Shown here piece by piece: positions 35,040 through 43,679 of a stretch of DNA of 64,000 bases. A program made the position numbers and the translations under genes. The stretch lies in the NCBI GenBank assembly GCA_021228405.1, contig JAJQRF010000001.1, positions 1-64,000 on the forward strand. Direction: 5' to 3'. The stretch is from Pyrinomonadaceae bacterium. GTDB lineage: Bacteria; Acidobacteriota; Blastocatellia; Pyrinomonadales; Pyrinomonadaceae. The notes under the pieces are model-generated. The model was given only the letters and a program-made list of their open reading frames with translations. It made no database searches and was not told the origin of the DNA. Numbering within the stretch: the stretch's first letter is position 1; each line of letters starts with the position of its first letter.

Positions 35040-36095
35040 ATGAAATTTATCAACTCCGCAATTTTTTCGATTGCAGTAATTTTAATTTTGAATCTTTCCG
35101 CCTTTGCGCAGGAAACACAGGTCAAGGTCGTCGATGAGGTCGTCGCCGTTGTCAACGACGGTGTGATCACACTTTCACGCATCAAACGCGAGATGAAAAG
35201 CGTCGTCGATTCGTTCGTTGCCGAAGGCAAACCGCGCGAAGAAGCGGAAAAATTGGTCGAAGAAAAGAAAGGCGAATTGATCGCAGGTCTAATCAACGAA
35301 GAGCTTTTGATTCAAAAAGCCAAGGAAGCCGGTTTGGATAAAGAGATCGATGCGAATATCAACCAGAGATTTATTGATATTATGAAACAGCAAAATATCA
35401 AAACCATCGAAGAACTTTATCAGGTGATGGAATCGCAAAACGTCAACCCGCAGGAAATCCGTGAAATCTGGCGCAAACAGGCGACCCGCGAATCGGTTAT
35501 CAACCGCGAAGTAAATTCAAAAATTTATTGGGGCGTAAGCTCGAAAGATTTGAAGGAATATTTTGAAAAGAACAAAGAAAAATTTACCAAGCCCGAAAAA
35601 GTTACTTTAAGCGAGATTTTCCTGAGTTTTGCCGGACGCAATGAAGCCGCCGTCCGCGAAAAAGCGAAACAGCTTGTCGCCCAGCTGAAAGGGGGCGCGG
35701 ATTTTCAAAAACTCGCCGTCGAAAACTCCGACCGTGAAAATGTCGCGCAAAATAAAGGAAAGGTCGATACTTTTACGGTGAAAGACCTCGATCCGAAATT
35801 TGCCGTTGCCATCAAGGATTTGAAAGCGGGCGGAGTCACGGAACCGGTCGAGATCGATCAGGTCGGCATCGAAATTCTTCGCGTCGATGAAAGAACCGCC
35901 GCGAGCAACGAGTCGTTTTTCGACGAAAACGCCGTCCGTCTGGCGTTGATGCAGGAACGCGCTCCGGCTGAACAAAAGAAATTTATGTCAACCCTGCGTC
36001 AGGAAGCATACATCAAGATCAACGACGAATATCGCCCGATCGTTTCGCCGATTCTTTTTGCCGACGAAAGACGCGCCGAAAAAACCGATAAATAA
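35040..36095 (+). CDS. SurA-like periplasmic peptidyl-prolyl isomerase/chaperone
   Basis: 351 residues. A signal peptide ends near residue 23 (SAFAQ). A SurA-type helical N-domain follows (EVVAVVNDGVITLSRIKREM, with GELIAGLINEELLIQKAKE). A single parvulin/rotamase domain occupies about 175-290 (KPEKVTLSEIFLSFAG, KQLVAQLKGGADFQKLAVENSD, GKVDTFTVKDLDPKFA). Such proteins help outer-membrane proteins fold, which fits the large barrel proteins in this window. A good ribosome-binding site (AAGGAG) lies 8 bases before the ATG. Confidence 0.88.
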   Translation: MKFINSAIFSIAVILILNLSAFAQETQVKVVDEVVAVVNDGVITLSRIKREMKSVVDSFVAEGKPREEAEKLVEEKKGELIAGLINEELLIQKAKEAGLDKEIDANINQRFIDIMKQQNIKTIEELYQVMESQNVNPQEIREIWRKQATRESVINREVNSKIYWGVSSKDLKEYFEKNKEKFTKPEKVTLSEIFLSFAGRNEAAVREKAKQLVAQLKGGADFQKLAVENSDRENVAQNKGKVDTFTVKDLDPKFAVAIKDLKAGGVTEPVEIDQVGIEILRVDERTAASNESFFDENAVRLALMQERAPAEQKKFMSTLRQEAYIKINDEYRPIVSPILFADERRAEKTDK

Positions 36096-36170
36096 CTGAT
36101 AACTGATAACTGATAACGGAAAATGGAAAATGATTCAAAAATTTTCCATTTTCCGTTTTCCGTTTTACAC
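36093..36170. repeat. Heptamer repeats forming a perfect 15-bp hairpin
   Basis: AACTGAT occurs three times, followed by CGGAAAATGGAAAAT (36117-36131), whose exact inverse ATTTTCCATTTTCCG lies at 36141-36155 with a 9-base loop. T-rich sequence follows. It may also serve as terminator of the SurA-like gene. Confidence 0.75.
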
Positions 36171-36177
36171 TTAAATT

Positions 36178-36450
36178 ATGCGATTAGATTTATTCTTAAA
36201 AGCTAGCCGTTTGATCCTGCGGAGAAGCTTGGCGCAGGAATTTTGCGATGCGGGATTGATCTTCGTCAACGGTGCAAAGGCAAAATCTTCAAAGGAAATA
36301 AAGGCGAACGACGAGATCGAGATCAAACGCCGCACACGCATCACGAAAATCAGGGTCCGGGAAATCCCCGCGAAAAAGCAGGTTTCAAAGGAACACGCCG
36401 CCGAGCTTTACGAAATTATCTCGGAACAAATATTGGAAGAAGAATTTTAA
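36178..36450 (+). CDS. S4-domain RNA-binding protein (RqcP/Hsp15-like)
   Basis: 90 residues. MRLDLFLKASRLILRRSLAQEFCDAGLIFVNGAKAKSSKEIKANDEIEIK is a complete S4 domain with its positively charged RNA-binding face. The short tail fits RqcP/Hsp15-type proteins, which act on ribosomes with stalled nascent chains. The exact subgroup is inferred. Its stop overlaps by 4 bases with the stop of the convergent gene at 36447. Confidence 0.82.
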   Translation: MRLDLFLKASRLILRRSLAQEFCDAGLIFVNGAKAKSSKEIKANDEIEIKRRTRITKIRVREIPAKKQVSKEHAAELYEIISEQILEEEF

Positions 36451-36923
36451 TTGAGAATATCTTTGATCGAATTTTCAAAGATTTCCACCTTTTTAAGGGC
36501 GCGTTTCACGTCGGGATGTTCGTCATTATATTTTTTCCGCAAATCCCAAAGGTCTGTTTCAAACCCGGCTTTTCTGATAATGATTTTTCCCAAAGCCAAC
36601 GTCAGCTTTGAACTTTCTTCGGTTTTCACGGTCAAAAGCCTGTTCAATTCCCTGTTTAAAACGTCCAGCTCAAAACGGATTTCCTTAACCTTAGGAAACT
36701 CTTCCGTGTAATTTACGAGCAAAGATTCGACTTCGGCGCGCAGTTCCGCGCGGCGCAGAGAGATTTCCGCAAACGCCGGAGAAGATTTCAAAGCGGGTAA
36801 GATCGTTTGAGTATCAACAGTTTTCTTTACCGCAATAGTTTTCGGTTTGGTCTGTGAAAAACAAACCGAACAGAAAACACAAATCGAGATCAAAACAAAT
36901 ATATATTTAGTCATAAAAATCAT
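36447..36923 (-). CDS. Secreted coiled-coil protein of unknown function
   Basis: 158 residues. A signal peptide is followed by a mostly helical mature part (ISLRRAELRAEVESLLVNYTEEFPKVKEIRFELDVLNRELNRLL) that should form a coiled coil. Its start codon overlaps the stop of dusB (ATGA), so translation is probably coupled. A second ATG four codons later is also possible. The sequence has a faint likeness to the helical arms of polysaccharide chain-length proteins (YTEEFPKVKEIRFEL), but without their membrane helices. Confidence 0.6.
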   Translation of the reverse strand: MIFMTKYIFVLISICVFCSVCFSQTKPKTIAVKKTVDTQTILPALKSSPAFAEISLRRAELRAEVESLLVNYTEEFPKVKEIRFELDVLNRELNRLLTVKTEESSKLTLALGKIIIRKAGFETDLWDLRKKYNDEHPDVKRALKKVEIFENSIKDILN

Positions 36924-38005
36924 CCTGCCGCCGCAATTTCACAACTCGTTTCTTCTTCCGAAAAGGCATCGCACGACATAATTTCCAAATCTTTATCGGC
37001 TTCGGTCAGACCGTCGCCGAAGGTTTTTCTTTTCGTCAGGGTTTCAAAATAAACCGTGATATTGTCCAGAATTTCCTGCGCCGAATGCGAATGATAAAGC
37101 GTTTGGCGAAACTGCGCGCCGCCGACCAAACCTTTCGTAAATTGCCCGGCAAGCTGTTTCATTTTGCCGAGCGCGGGCAGTTCGGGCATTTCTTCACGCA
37201 CAAGCTCGAAAAATTCGAGCAAAACGGCTTTCTTTTCTTCGAGGTCGGGCTGATACGGTTCGCGCCCGTTGAGAACGTCGTTGAACTGGCGGAAAATCCA
37301 CGGATTCTGCATCGCGCCGCGCCCGATCAGGATGCCGTCAACGCCCGATTCCGCCCATTTTTTCATCCCGTATTCGATCGTCGTAATGTCGCCGTTGCCC
37401 GAAACGGGAACGTTCACGGCTTCTTTAACCGCGCGGATAAAATCCCAGTTCGCCAAGCCTTTGTAGCCTTGTTCCTTCGTGCGACCGTGCACCTGAATAT
37501 GTTCAACGCCGCATTGTTCCGCCATTTTCGCGACTTCGACCGCGTTGATCGTCGAATCCGAAAAGCCGACACGCATCTTCAAAGTGAGCGGAATCGTGAT
37601 CGTCTTTTTGATCTCTTTGAGAATCGTTTCCAGGCGCGGCAGATCGCGCAACAATCCCGAACCGCCGCCGTGTTTGACGACCTTCGGCGCGGGACAGCCG
37701 CAGTTTACGTCGAGAATATCCGCGCCGACTTCCTGCGCCATTTCCGCGCCGAGAGCCATTCGCTCTGGCTGTCCGCCGAAAATCTGCACCGCAAACGGGC
37801 GTTCTTCCTCGTCGAAACGCATCTGCCGTTTCGCCTTCGGGTTGTGGCGCGTCAAGCCTTCGACCGAGATAAACTCCGACACCACCAGCCCGACACCGCC
37901 GCGCCGTTTGATAAGGCGGCGAAAAGTATAATCCGTCACACCCGCCATCGGCGAAAGGATCAACGGCGGATTTATTTCAATATTTCTGATCTTAAAAGGT
38001 TTCAT
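36920..38005 (-). CDS. dusB: tRNA-dihydrouridine synthase B
   Basis: 361 residues, somewhat longer than usual at the C-terminus. The FMN-binding TIM barrel starts PPLILSPMAGVTDYTFRRLIKRRG. The catalytic cysteine is in DVNCGCPAPKVVKHGGGSGLL, followed by VHGRTKEQGYKGLANWDFI and VSGNGDI, and GVDGILIGRGAMQNPWIF closes the FMN site. It reduces uridine to dihydrouridine in the tRNA D-loop. Its last bases overlap the start of the coiled-coil gene, and a PIN-domain gene stops 3 bases upstream of its start. Confidence 0.94.
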   Translation of the reverse strand: MKPFKIRNIEINPPLILSPMAGVTDYTFRRLIKRRGGVGLVVSEFISVEGLTRHNPKAKRQMRFDEEERPFAVQIFGGQPERMALGAEMAQEVGADILDVNCGCPAPKVVKHGGGSGLLRDLPRLETILKEIKKTITIPLTLKMRVGFSDSTINAVEVAKMAEQCGVEHIQVHGRTKEQGYKGLANWDFIRAVKEAVNVPVSGNGDITTIEYGMKKWAESGVDGILIGRGAMQNPWIFRQFNDVLNGREPYQPDLEEKKAVLLEFFELVREEMPELPALGKMKQLAGQFTKGLVGGAQFRQTLYHSHSAQEILDNITVYFETLTKRKTFGDGLTEADKDLEIMSCDAFSEEETSCEIAAAG

Positions 38006-38008
38006 TAT

Positions 38009-38380
38009 TTAAGGTTTTTCGATTTTCAGTCCTTTGATGAATCGAAAATCTTTGACGTTGTAGGTCAGCAACTTTAAATCGTTTTCCAAACAAGTTGCGG
38101 CAATTATCGCATCGCCGAACATTAAACTGTGGCTTTTAGAATACGTTCTGATAAGTTCAAGCGTTCTGTGGGAAATAAGATGGTCAAAGTGAATAACGTC
38201 GAACCGGGTCAGATATTTTTCTATCTTTTGAACTTCCGATTTATTTTTTGAGCCTTGAATCAACTCCGCATAAACGGTCGTATCCAATGCACAAGAGGAA
38301 TTTTCGATCAACGTTTTCAAACTTGCGTCCCCCTTGAGAATGGCAATAAAAATATTCGTGTCGATCAAATATTCGGTCAT
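38009..38380 (-). CDS. PIN-domain (VapC-type) toxin
   Basis: 123 residues. The acidic PIN residues are Asp7 (YLIDTNIFI), Glu39 (AELIQG), Asp90 (FGDAIIAATC) and Asp108 (TYNVKDFRFI). VapC toxins cleave tRNA or rRNA. Its start overlaps by 4 bases the stop of the small upstream gene, the usual arrangement of an antitoxin-toxin pair. Confidence 0.85.
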   Translation of the reverse strand: MTEYLIDTNIFIAILKGDASLKTLIENSSCALDTTVYAELIQGSKNKSEVQKIEKYLTRFDVIHFDHLISHRTLELIRTYSKSHSLMFGDAIIAATCLENDLKLLTYNVKDFRFIKGLKIEKP

Positions 38381-38604
38381 TTTTTCAGATTCCGATTGTT
38401 TGAACTTTCCCTCAGCTTTTCTGCTATTTCTTCGACCGTTTCACTTCTGTCCGCCCAGAGTCCCAGAATTTCTTCGTCATCGATCTTGTTTTCTTTTTTC
38501 AATAATTTTTCGAGTTCCGCCAAAACTTCCTTTGCCGAACTTTCGGAAACGATCCGATATTTTCGATTCATTTTTTGCGGAATTTCGATGGTAATTTGTC
38601 CCAT
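38377..38604 (-). CDS. Putative VapB-type antitoxin
   Basis: 75 residues directly upstream of and overlapping the PIN gene. It begins MGQITIEIPQKMNRKYRIVS, a short beta-strand start of the kind seen in ribbon-type antitoxins, followed by a charged helical region (LAELEKLLKKENKID). The assignment is mainly from position and size; the exact family is not clear. Confidence 0.7.
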   Translation of the reverse strand: MGQITIEIPQKMNRKYRIVSESSAKEVLAELEKLLKKENKIDDEEILGLWADRSETVEEIAEKLRESSNNRNLKK

Positions 38605-38677
38605 AATGCCAGAAATTATAACATATTAAACATAACCGAACGGCGAAAATGTGCTCCTCTCCTGGAAGGTTTCACTA

Positions 38678-39025
38678 TTATTCAGACTTTAAATCCTGCA
38701 ATATTCCCGCGATTTGTTCAAATTTTTCGAGCGGGATTTCGTTGAGCAATGTCGGCAAATCCTTTTCGCCCGCGCGCTTCAGACCGTTCAGCGAATGATT
38801 TTCGGAAACGTTCTGCGAAGCGTTCGGCTTCCATTCGAGCAGATCGTTCGGCGTGCAGTTCAACGCCAGACACAGTGCCTCGAGCTGTTCGAGTTTGACG
38901 ATAAAAGGCTCATCAACGATGACCTTCCGGGCGGTCGCTTTGATAAATCCGATACTCCGTAAAAATTCATAATGATTGTCCACACCGCGCAACCGCATTA
39001 CTCTTTTCACATTTAAATAAAGCAT
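38678..39025 (-). CDS. XRE-type helix-turn-helix regulator
   Basis: 115 residues. MLYLNVKRVMRLRGVDNHYEFLRSIGFIKATARKVIVDEPFIVKLEQLEALCLALNCTPNDLLEW matches a Cro/C1-type domain in which the second helix pair is IKLEQLEALCLALNCTPNDLL. The C-terminal half is polar with a last amphipathic helix (LEKFEQIAGILQDL). It lies upstream of the toxin-antitoxin pair on the same strand (73-base gap), so it may regulate it. Confidence 0.75.
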   Translation of the reverse strand: MLYLNVKRVMRLRGVDNHYEFLRSIGFIKATARKVIVDEPFIVKLEQLEALCLALNCTPNDLLEWKPNASQNVSENHSLNGLKRAGEKDLPTLLNEIPLEKFEQIAGILQDLKSE

Positions 39026-39139
39026 TTTATTCTCCTCTCTTCATAAAAATTAGATTGCCGCTAAAACTTTAAATAATATTCATCCGGCTTTACGCTCAAT
39101 TAATATTTTGTAGAACTCACCTCATATATATTTTTTAAG

Positions 39140-39202
39140 CGTTCAGAGTCCCGCCTTCAGGCGGCGATGCTTAGAAAAAAAGTCTTCTAAGGAACTCTAA
39201 AC
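39140..39202. repeat. Inverted-repeat element, GAGTCCCGC family, copy 3
   Basis: GTTCAGAGTCCCGCC (39141-39155) on the left and GGAACTCTAAAC on the right form the ends. The first 26 bases are an exact inverted copy of 26648-26673, 12.5 kb away. Confidence 0.72.
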
Positions 39203-39235
39203 TTGGAACAAAACATTTTCATTGCGTTTCGCAAG

Positions 39236-39424
39236 ACTCATATGGACTGTGGCGTTTCCATCTGGACTGTCGCATTTCCATCTGGACTGTCGTATTTTCA
39301 TCTGGACTATGGCGTTTCCGTCTGGACTGTTTTGTTTTCGTCTGGACTATAGTGTTTTCATATAGACTGTGCCGTTTTCGTATAGCCTGTGCCAAGCTCG
39401 TTTAGACTCTAAGATTTCCATTTT
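39236..39424. repeat. Array C: exact 20-bp period tandem repeat, TCTGGACTGT type
   Basis: Nine units of exactly 20 bases. The GGACTGT element or its variant starts at 39244, 39264, 39284, 39304, 39324, 39344, 39364, 39384 and 39404. A typical unit is CATCTGGACTGTCGCATTTC. The middle units are the most alike and the last two are decayed. It lies between the XRE gene and the carboxypeptidase-regulatory-domain gene, both on the minus strand, ending only about 10 bases from the latter's stop. Confidence 0.88.
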
Positions 39425-39434
39425 CTTCCCGGTT

Positions 39435-40226
39435 CTAATGATTGATGCCGAAAATCTGCTCTTGAAAATAGTTTCGCTCCAAAAACCCGAGATATTTATC
39501 TCGCACCTCGTTGTAATTGTCGGTTTGCTGTTTGAGCACCAATTTAAAGGGCTTCGTCTGCGCATCGAGGATAAAAATCCCGGAATCGGCGATGCCCGTG
39601 ATGACGGGCGGCGCGGTCATAAAAGGTTCGGGGTCTTTTTCAAACATAATCGCGCGGATTTGATATTGGCGGTCGGAAAAAGCGTTTAGCGAAAAGTTTC
39701 CGGCTTTATCGGTCTTTACCACGCCGAACGAAACGCCGAAACCGCCCGTGATGCCGCGCAAACCGATCCACGCTTTGAATGCCGGATTTCCCTTTTCATT
39801 TACCACTCTTCCACTCACCCTTTGAACGCCGAGCGCGGGCGGCGCACGAAAAACGATCGTTTGCGGCGGAGTTTTTTCGTCGATCGTGAACACTTCGGCT
39901 TTTTCGCGTTCGGCTGATTGAGGGTAAAACGTCGTCACAAAAGGTGAAAGTATCGACGGGTTTTCGTCGAAATTTATGCTCAAAGTGTATTTTCCTTGCG
40001 GCAGACGAAACGTAAACAAGCCCGACGCGCTCGTGGTCACATTCATTCGCGGGTCGATGACGATCTTGTCGGATTCGACGGGAACCATTTCGATCTCCGT
40101 GTAAGCGAGCGGCGTTCCGTCGGATTTTAATAATTTCCCGCGAATTTGCGCGGAACTTTGGCTGAAACTTGCCGAAAACAAAAGCAGGAATAATGCGAAA
40201 AAGGCGGTAAAAATCTGATTTTGCAT
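39435..40226 (-). CDS. Secreted protein with two carboxypeptidase-regulatory-like domains
   Basis: 263 residues. A signal peptide (ending SSAQ) precedes a first beta-sandwich (IRGKLLKSDGTPLAYTEIEMVPVES, then SGLFTFRLPQGKYTLSINFDE). A second one begins VSGRVVNEKGNPAFKAWIGLRGI and has DKAGNFSLNAFSDRQYQIRA. Such domains bind or decorate envelope proteins; here no enzyme domain follows. It is divergent from the Oar-like receptor at 40483, which has the same kind of N-terminal domain, so a link is possible. Confidence 0.7.
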   Translation of the reverse strand: MQNQIFTAFFALFLLLFSASFSQSSAQIRGKLLKSDGTPLAYTEIEMVPVESDKIVIDPRMNVTTSASGLFTFRLPQGKYTLSINFDENPSILSPFVTTFYPQSAEREKAEVFTIDEKTPPQTIVFRAPPALGVQRVSGRVVNEKGNPAFKAWIGLRGITGGFGVSFGVVKTDKAGNFSLNAFSDRQYQIRAIMFEKDPEPFMTAPPVITGIADSGIFILDAQTKPFKLVLKQQTDNYNEVRDKYLGFLERNYFQEQIFGINH

Positions 40227-40482
40227 AAAACCTCGGATGAAGATTCGTTTTGCACCAGATTATCACAGAAGCCTTTGAATTGAACAGATTTTTCGTGCGG
40301 ACGGTTGCGCCTTTTAAATATTTAACATTTCGGAATTTGGGGTTTATTATATAAAAGTTTTATAATTCGCGTGTTCCGAATTATTAACCTGAATTTAATA
40401 TCTTTCGCAAAATTACGAAAATTTTGCCGGAATTTCAGGTTTGTATTTACCCTGTTTAAGAATAAATTTTGAGGAGATTTTT
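40227..40482. promoter_or_regulatory. Divergent promoter region upstream of the second Oar-like receptor
   Basis: About 250 AT-rich bases between two divergent envelope genes. GAGGAG (40471-40476) is the ribosome-binding site of the receptor. I see no clear operator. Confidence 0.4.
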
Positions 40483-43350
40483 ATGAATAGAACTCTGCGT
40501 ATCTATTTCGTTTTGCTGTTTACATTTATTTTCAGTATTTCCGTTTTTGCGCAATCGCAAGCGACGACGGGCTTGATTCAAGGCACGGTGACAGACCCGA
40601 ACGGCGCATTTATCGCGGGCGCAAGCATCAACGTCAAAAATACAGGCACAGGATTCGAGCGAACCGTCACGAGCAATTCGGACGGTTTTTTTAGTGCGCC
40701 GCTCCTGCCGCTCGGCAAATACCGCATCACGACTTCCGCCTCGGGCTTTACGAATTCCGTGCTTGAGAACGTCGAGGTGTCGGTCGGTCAGACGATCTCT
40801 CTGAAGATCGATATGAAGGTCGGCGGTTCGGTCGAAACGGTCGATGTTTCCGCCGAACCCGAGGGCGTGGAGATCGCCCGCACCGAGCTTTCGACGCAGA
40901 TCAACGAGCGTTCGGTCGAAAATCTGCCGATCAACCGCCGCGATTTTTCGCGTTTCGCGCTTCTAACGCCGGGCGTTTCGATCGTGCAGGGTCCCGACGG
41001 CGACGAGATCACGATCAACGGGCAGAAAGGCATCCAAAACAACGTTTCGATCGACGGTGCAGACGCGAACAACCCGTTTTTCGGCGAACAGCGCGGCGGT
41101 CAGCGTCCGGCGTTTACGATCTCGCTCGAATCCGTCAAGGAATTTCAGGTCGTGCCCGTCGGCGCGTCGGCTGAATTCGGCAGATCAAGCGGCGGATTCA
41201 TCAACGCCGTCACGAAATCGGGCACGAACGAATTTTCGGGTTCGGCGTTCGTCTTCTTCCGCAATCAATCGCTTTCGAGCCAGAATCCCGACGCGGTTGA
41301 CGCGGGACTTCCCGTCGAAGATTTCCGCAATTATCAATTCGGCGGCAACCTCGGCGGACCGATCAAAAGGGACAAGGCGTTTTTCTTCGTCGCCTACGAA
41401 CGCAACGACGGACGCAGTGAAAAACCGAACTCGATCGACCCCGTTCTCGCGAATATTTTCCGAACCCGTTTCAATTCCGTCGAACAAGGCATCATCGAAC
41501 GCACGAACGTTGCCGACGTTTTGCTCGGCAAAGTGGACATCAACGTGGATAAAAACAATCTGCTGACCCTGCGCCACAATTTCAGCCGCGCCGAACAGGT
41601 CAACGGAACGTTCGACGTGCCGACGTGGGGCATCAGCGCGAACGGACGCGAAACCGACAAATCGAACTCGTTCATCGGTCAATTGGTGACGAACATTTCA
41701 TCGAATCTACTCAACGAATTCCGCTTTCAATGGGCGAAAGAAGAGCGTCCGCGCTTTTACGATGGTCCCGATCTGCCCGACACAACCATCGGCACGTTCG
41801 ACGGTTCGATCTCTTACCGTTTCGGTCGCCCGTTCTTTCTGCCCGTTCCGTCAAACGACACGCGCCTCCAGTTTACGGACAATTTCACGATTCTGCGCGG
41901 CAATCATTCGATCAAACTCGGCATCGACTTTAACCGCGTCAACGTTTCGCAGACATTTATCGGCTTTGCACGCGGTCGCTACATCTTTGCCGACGCGACC
42001 ATCGGCGGCGCGATTCAGGGATTCCAGAATTACATCAACGGTGTGAACGCCAACGCGCTTCAGCTTTATCTGCAATTTGCGCCGATCGGCAACCGCACGG
42101 TCGAAGAAGCGGGAACGCAGTCGTTCAACGTTTACGAACCCGGCATTTACGTGCAGGACAACTGGCAGGTGCGCCCTAATCTGACGCTGAATCTCGGTTT
42201 CCGCTGGGAAGGACAATTCGAGCCCGACCCGATCAACAATCCTTCGGCGACGCGTTACGGGCAATTTTTGAGCGATCCGCGTTTCCCGTCCGACGGTTCG
42301 ATTCCCGATTTCACGGACGGTTATTCGCCGCGTCTCGGTCTTTCGTGGTCGCCGGGCAAGGACGGCAAAACCGCGATTCGGCTGGGCGCGGGTATTTACT
42401 ATGCGCGTATTCCGGGGCTTGTGCTGGCAGGACCGCGCAACACGGACGGCGTGATCGCGGGCAACATTTTCTTTGCCAATTTCCTTTGCACGGGTGCAGG
42501 TCTGGGCGGTTGCCCCGTTTTTCCGGGCATCGTTCCGACGGCGGGTTTTACGCCGTTCAATCCGGGCATCGCGGTCTTTGCGAAGGGATTTAAAAATCCG
42601 CGCACGATTCAATACAGCGCGAGCGTCGAACGCGAGATATTTAAAAACACGTCTCTGCTCGTCGCGTATAATCTCGCCAAATCCGACCGCCTGACGCGCT
42701 TCGTCAACCGCAACGATCCGCGTCTTTACAACGGTGTGGCGATCTTTGAACGCGCCAACGGTTCGGGTGTCGGCGAGATTCGTTCGACGGAAAGCTCGGC
42801 AAAATCGCTTTATCAGGGCTTGACGCTGACGCTCAACCGCCGCTTTGCGAACCGCTTCCAGTTTCAGGCGAATTATCTACTGTCATTCGACAAATCCGAC
42901 GACGACAACGAACGCGACCCGTTCACGTTCCGCTACGCCGACCCGCGCGATCTGAGCGCGGAATACAACTGGTCAGACCGCGACCAACGCCACCGTTTCA
43001 ACGCTTTTGCGACAATCATCGCACCGTATGACATCAATATTTCGCCGATCGTCCAGATTCGTTCGGCACAGCCGACCTCGGTGACGAATCGCGGGACGTT
43101 CCCGAATCTGGTCAAACGCAACACTCTGCGGCTCGAAAACGAATTCTTTACGTTCGACATCCGCACGTCGAAGGCGTTCAAATTCACGGAAAAAGTTTCG
43201 CTCGAAGCGATCTTTGAAGCGTTCAACCTCTTCAACAACCGCAACCAACGAAGCCTTCCGCGTCCGCTCACGTTCAACTTCGACGGCACGGTTTCCGCCG
43301 GCTTCGGCGAACCGCGCCAAGCGCAGTTAGGCTTAAAGTTGAAATTCTAA
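40483..43350 (+). CDS. Oar-like TonB-dependent receptor with carboxypeptidase-regulatory domain
   Basis: 955 residues from the ATG at 40483, supported by GAGGAG six bases upstream; a TTG 14 codons earlier lacks a ribosome-binding site. A signal peptide (ending FAQ) precedes a regulatory-like domain (GLIQGTVTDPNGAFIAGASINVKNTGTGFERTV). The plug follows (INRRDFSRFALLTPGVSI, VSIDGADANNPFFGEQRGG, PVGASAEFGRSSGGFINAVTKSGTNEFSG), then a barrel ending RQAQLGLKLKF. It is of the same type as 20175-23438 but shorter and only distantly alike. Substrate unknown. Confidence 0.9.
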   Translation: MNRTLRIYFVLLFTFIFSISVFAQSQATTGLIQGTVTDPNGAFIAGASINVKNTGTGFERTVTSNSDGFFSAPLLPLGKYRITTSASGFTNSVLENVEVSVGQTISLKIDMKVGGSVETVDVSAEPEGVEIARTELSTQINERSVENLPINRRDFSRFALLTPGVSIVQGPDGDEITINGQKGIQNNVSIDGADANNPFFGEQRGGQRPAFTISLESVKEFQVVPVGASAEFGRSSGGFINAVTKSGTNEFSGSAFVFFRNQSLSSQNPDAVDAGLPVEDFRNYQFGGNLGGPIKRDKAFFFVAYERNDGRSEKPNSIDPVLANIFRTRFNSVEQGIIERTNVADVLLGKVDINVDKNNLLTLRHNFSRAEQVNGTFDVPTWGISANGRETDKSNSFIGQLVTNISSNLLNEFRFQWAKEERPRFYDGPDLPDTTIGTFDGSISYRFGRPFFLPVPSNDTRLQFTDNFTILRGNHSIKLGIDFNRVNVSQTFIGFARGRYIFADATIGGAIQGFQNYINGVNANALQLYLQFAPIGNRTVEEAGTQSFNVYEPGIYVQDNWQVRPNLTLNLGFRWEGQFEPDPINNPSATRYGQFLSDPRFPSDGSIPDFTDGYSPRLGLSWSPGKDGKTAIRLGAGIYYARIPGLVLAGPRNTDGVIAGNIFFANFLCTGAGLGGCPVFPGIVPTAGFTPFNPGIAVFAKGFKNPRTIQYSASVEREIFKNTSLLVAYNLAKSDRLTRFVNRNDPRLYNGVAIFERANGSGVGEIRSTESSAKSLYQGLTLTLNRRFANRFQFQANYLLSFDKSDDDNERDPFTFRYADPRDLSAEYNWSDRDQRHRFNAFATIIAPYDINISPIVQIRSAQPTSVTNRGTFPNLVKRNTLRLENEFFTFDIRTSKAFKFTEKVSLEAIFEAFNLFNNRNQRSLPRPLTFNFDGTVSAGFGEPRQAQLGLKLKF

Positions 43351-43355
43351 TTTAA

Positions 43356-43430
43356 GTGGATAACGGATAGTTGATAGTTGATAACTGTTTTTTCACTATC
43401 AACTATCCGTTATCCACTATCCGTTATCAA
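43356..43430. repeat. Heptamer repeats forming a perfect 23-bp hairpin
   Basis: 43356-43378 and 43395-43417 are exact inverted copies over 23 bases, built of GGATAAC/GGATAGT/TGATAGT units and their complements. The loop is 16 bases. Further units continue to 43430. It begins 6 bases after the receptor stop codon and may also act as a terminator. Confidence 0.82.
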
Positions 43431-43679
43431 AAAACTTCTTTACAATTCAAAAATAATAATTTATATTGCTTTGCATCAATAAATGAAAGCTCCGACCGTT
43501 TAGCCGTGACGGTAAAATCAGCTTCTTGATGCCCGAAACGGCAGACGGAAACGCTTGCGTTCATTCGATACGTTTACACAATCGTCGAATCGTGCGAACG
43601 ATTCTTTACCCGATCCCGAACGCGATGCCAAACACACGTTTCAACTTTTCGGAAACACCGCGCAACTTGCAAGCAGCGC
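43431..43679. other. Spacer before array D, no gene supported
   Basis: An open frame runs from 43526 through the array, but its second half only reads the repeat. I see no ribosome-binding site and no recognisable protein in the first half. Confidence 0.4.

Noticed and set aside
37085-38077. 330-codon open frame opposite dusB
   Set aside because: Antisense shadow of a conserved gene; no domain and no ribosome-binding site.
39236-39424. Plasmid-type iterons or a replication origin
   Set aside because: The 20-bp direct repeats resemble iterons in length, but no rep, dnaA or partition gene is nearby and there are five such arrays with different units.
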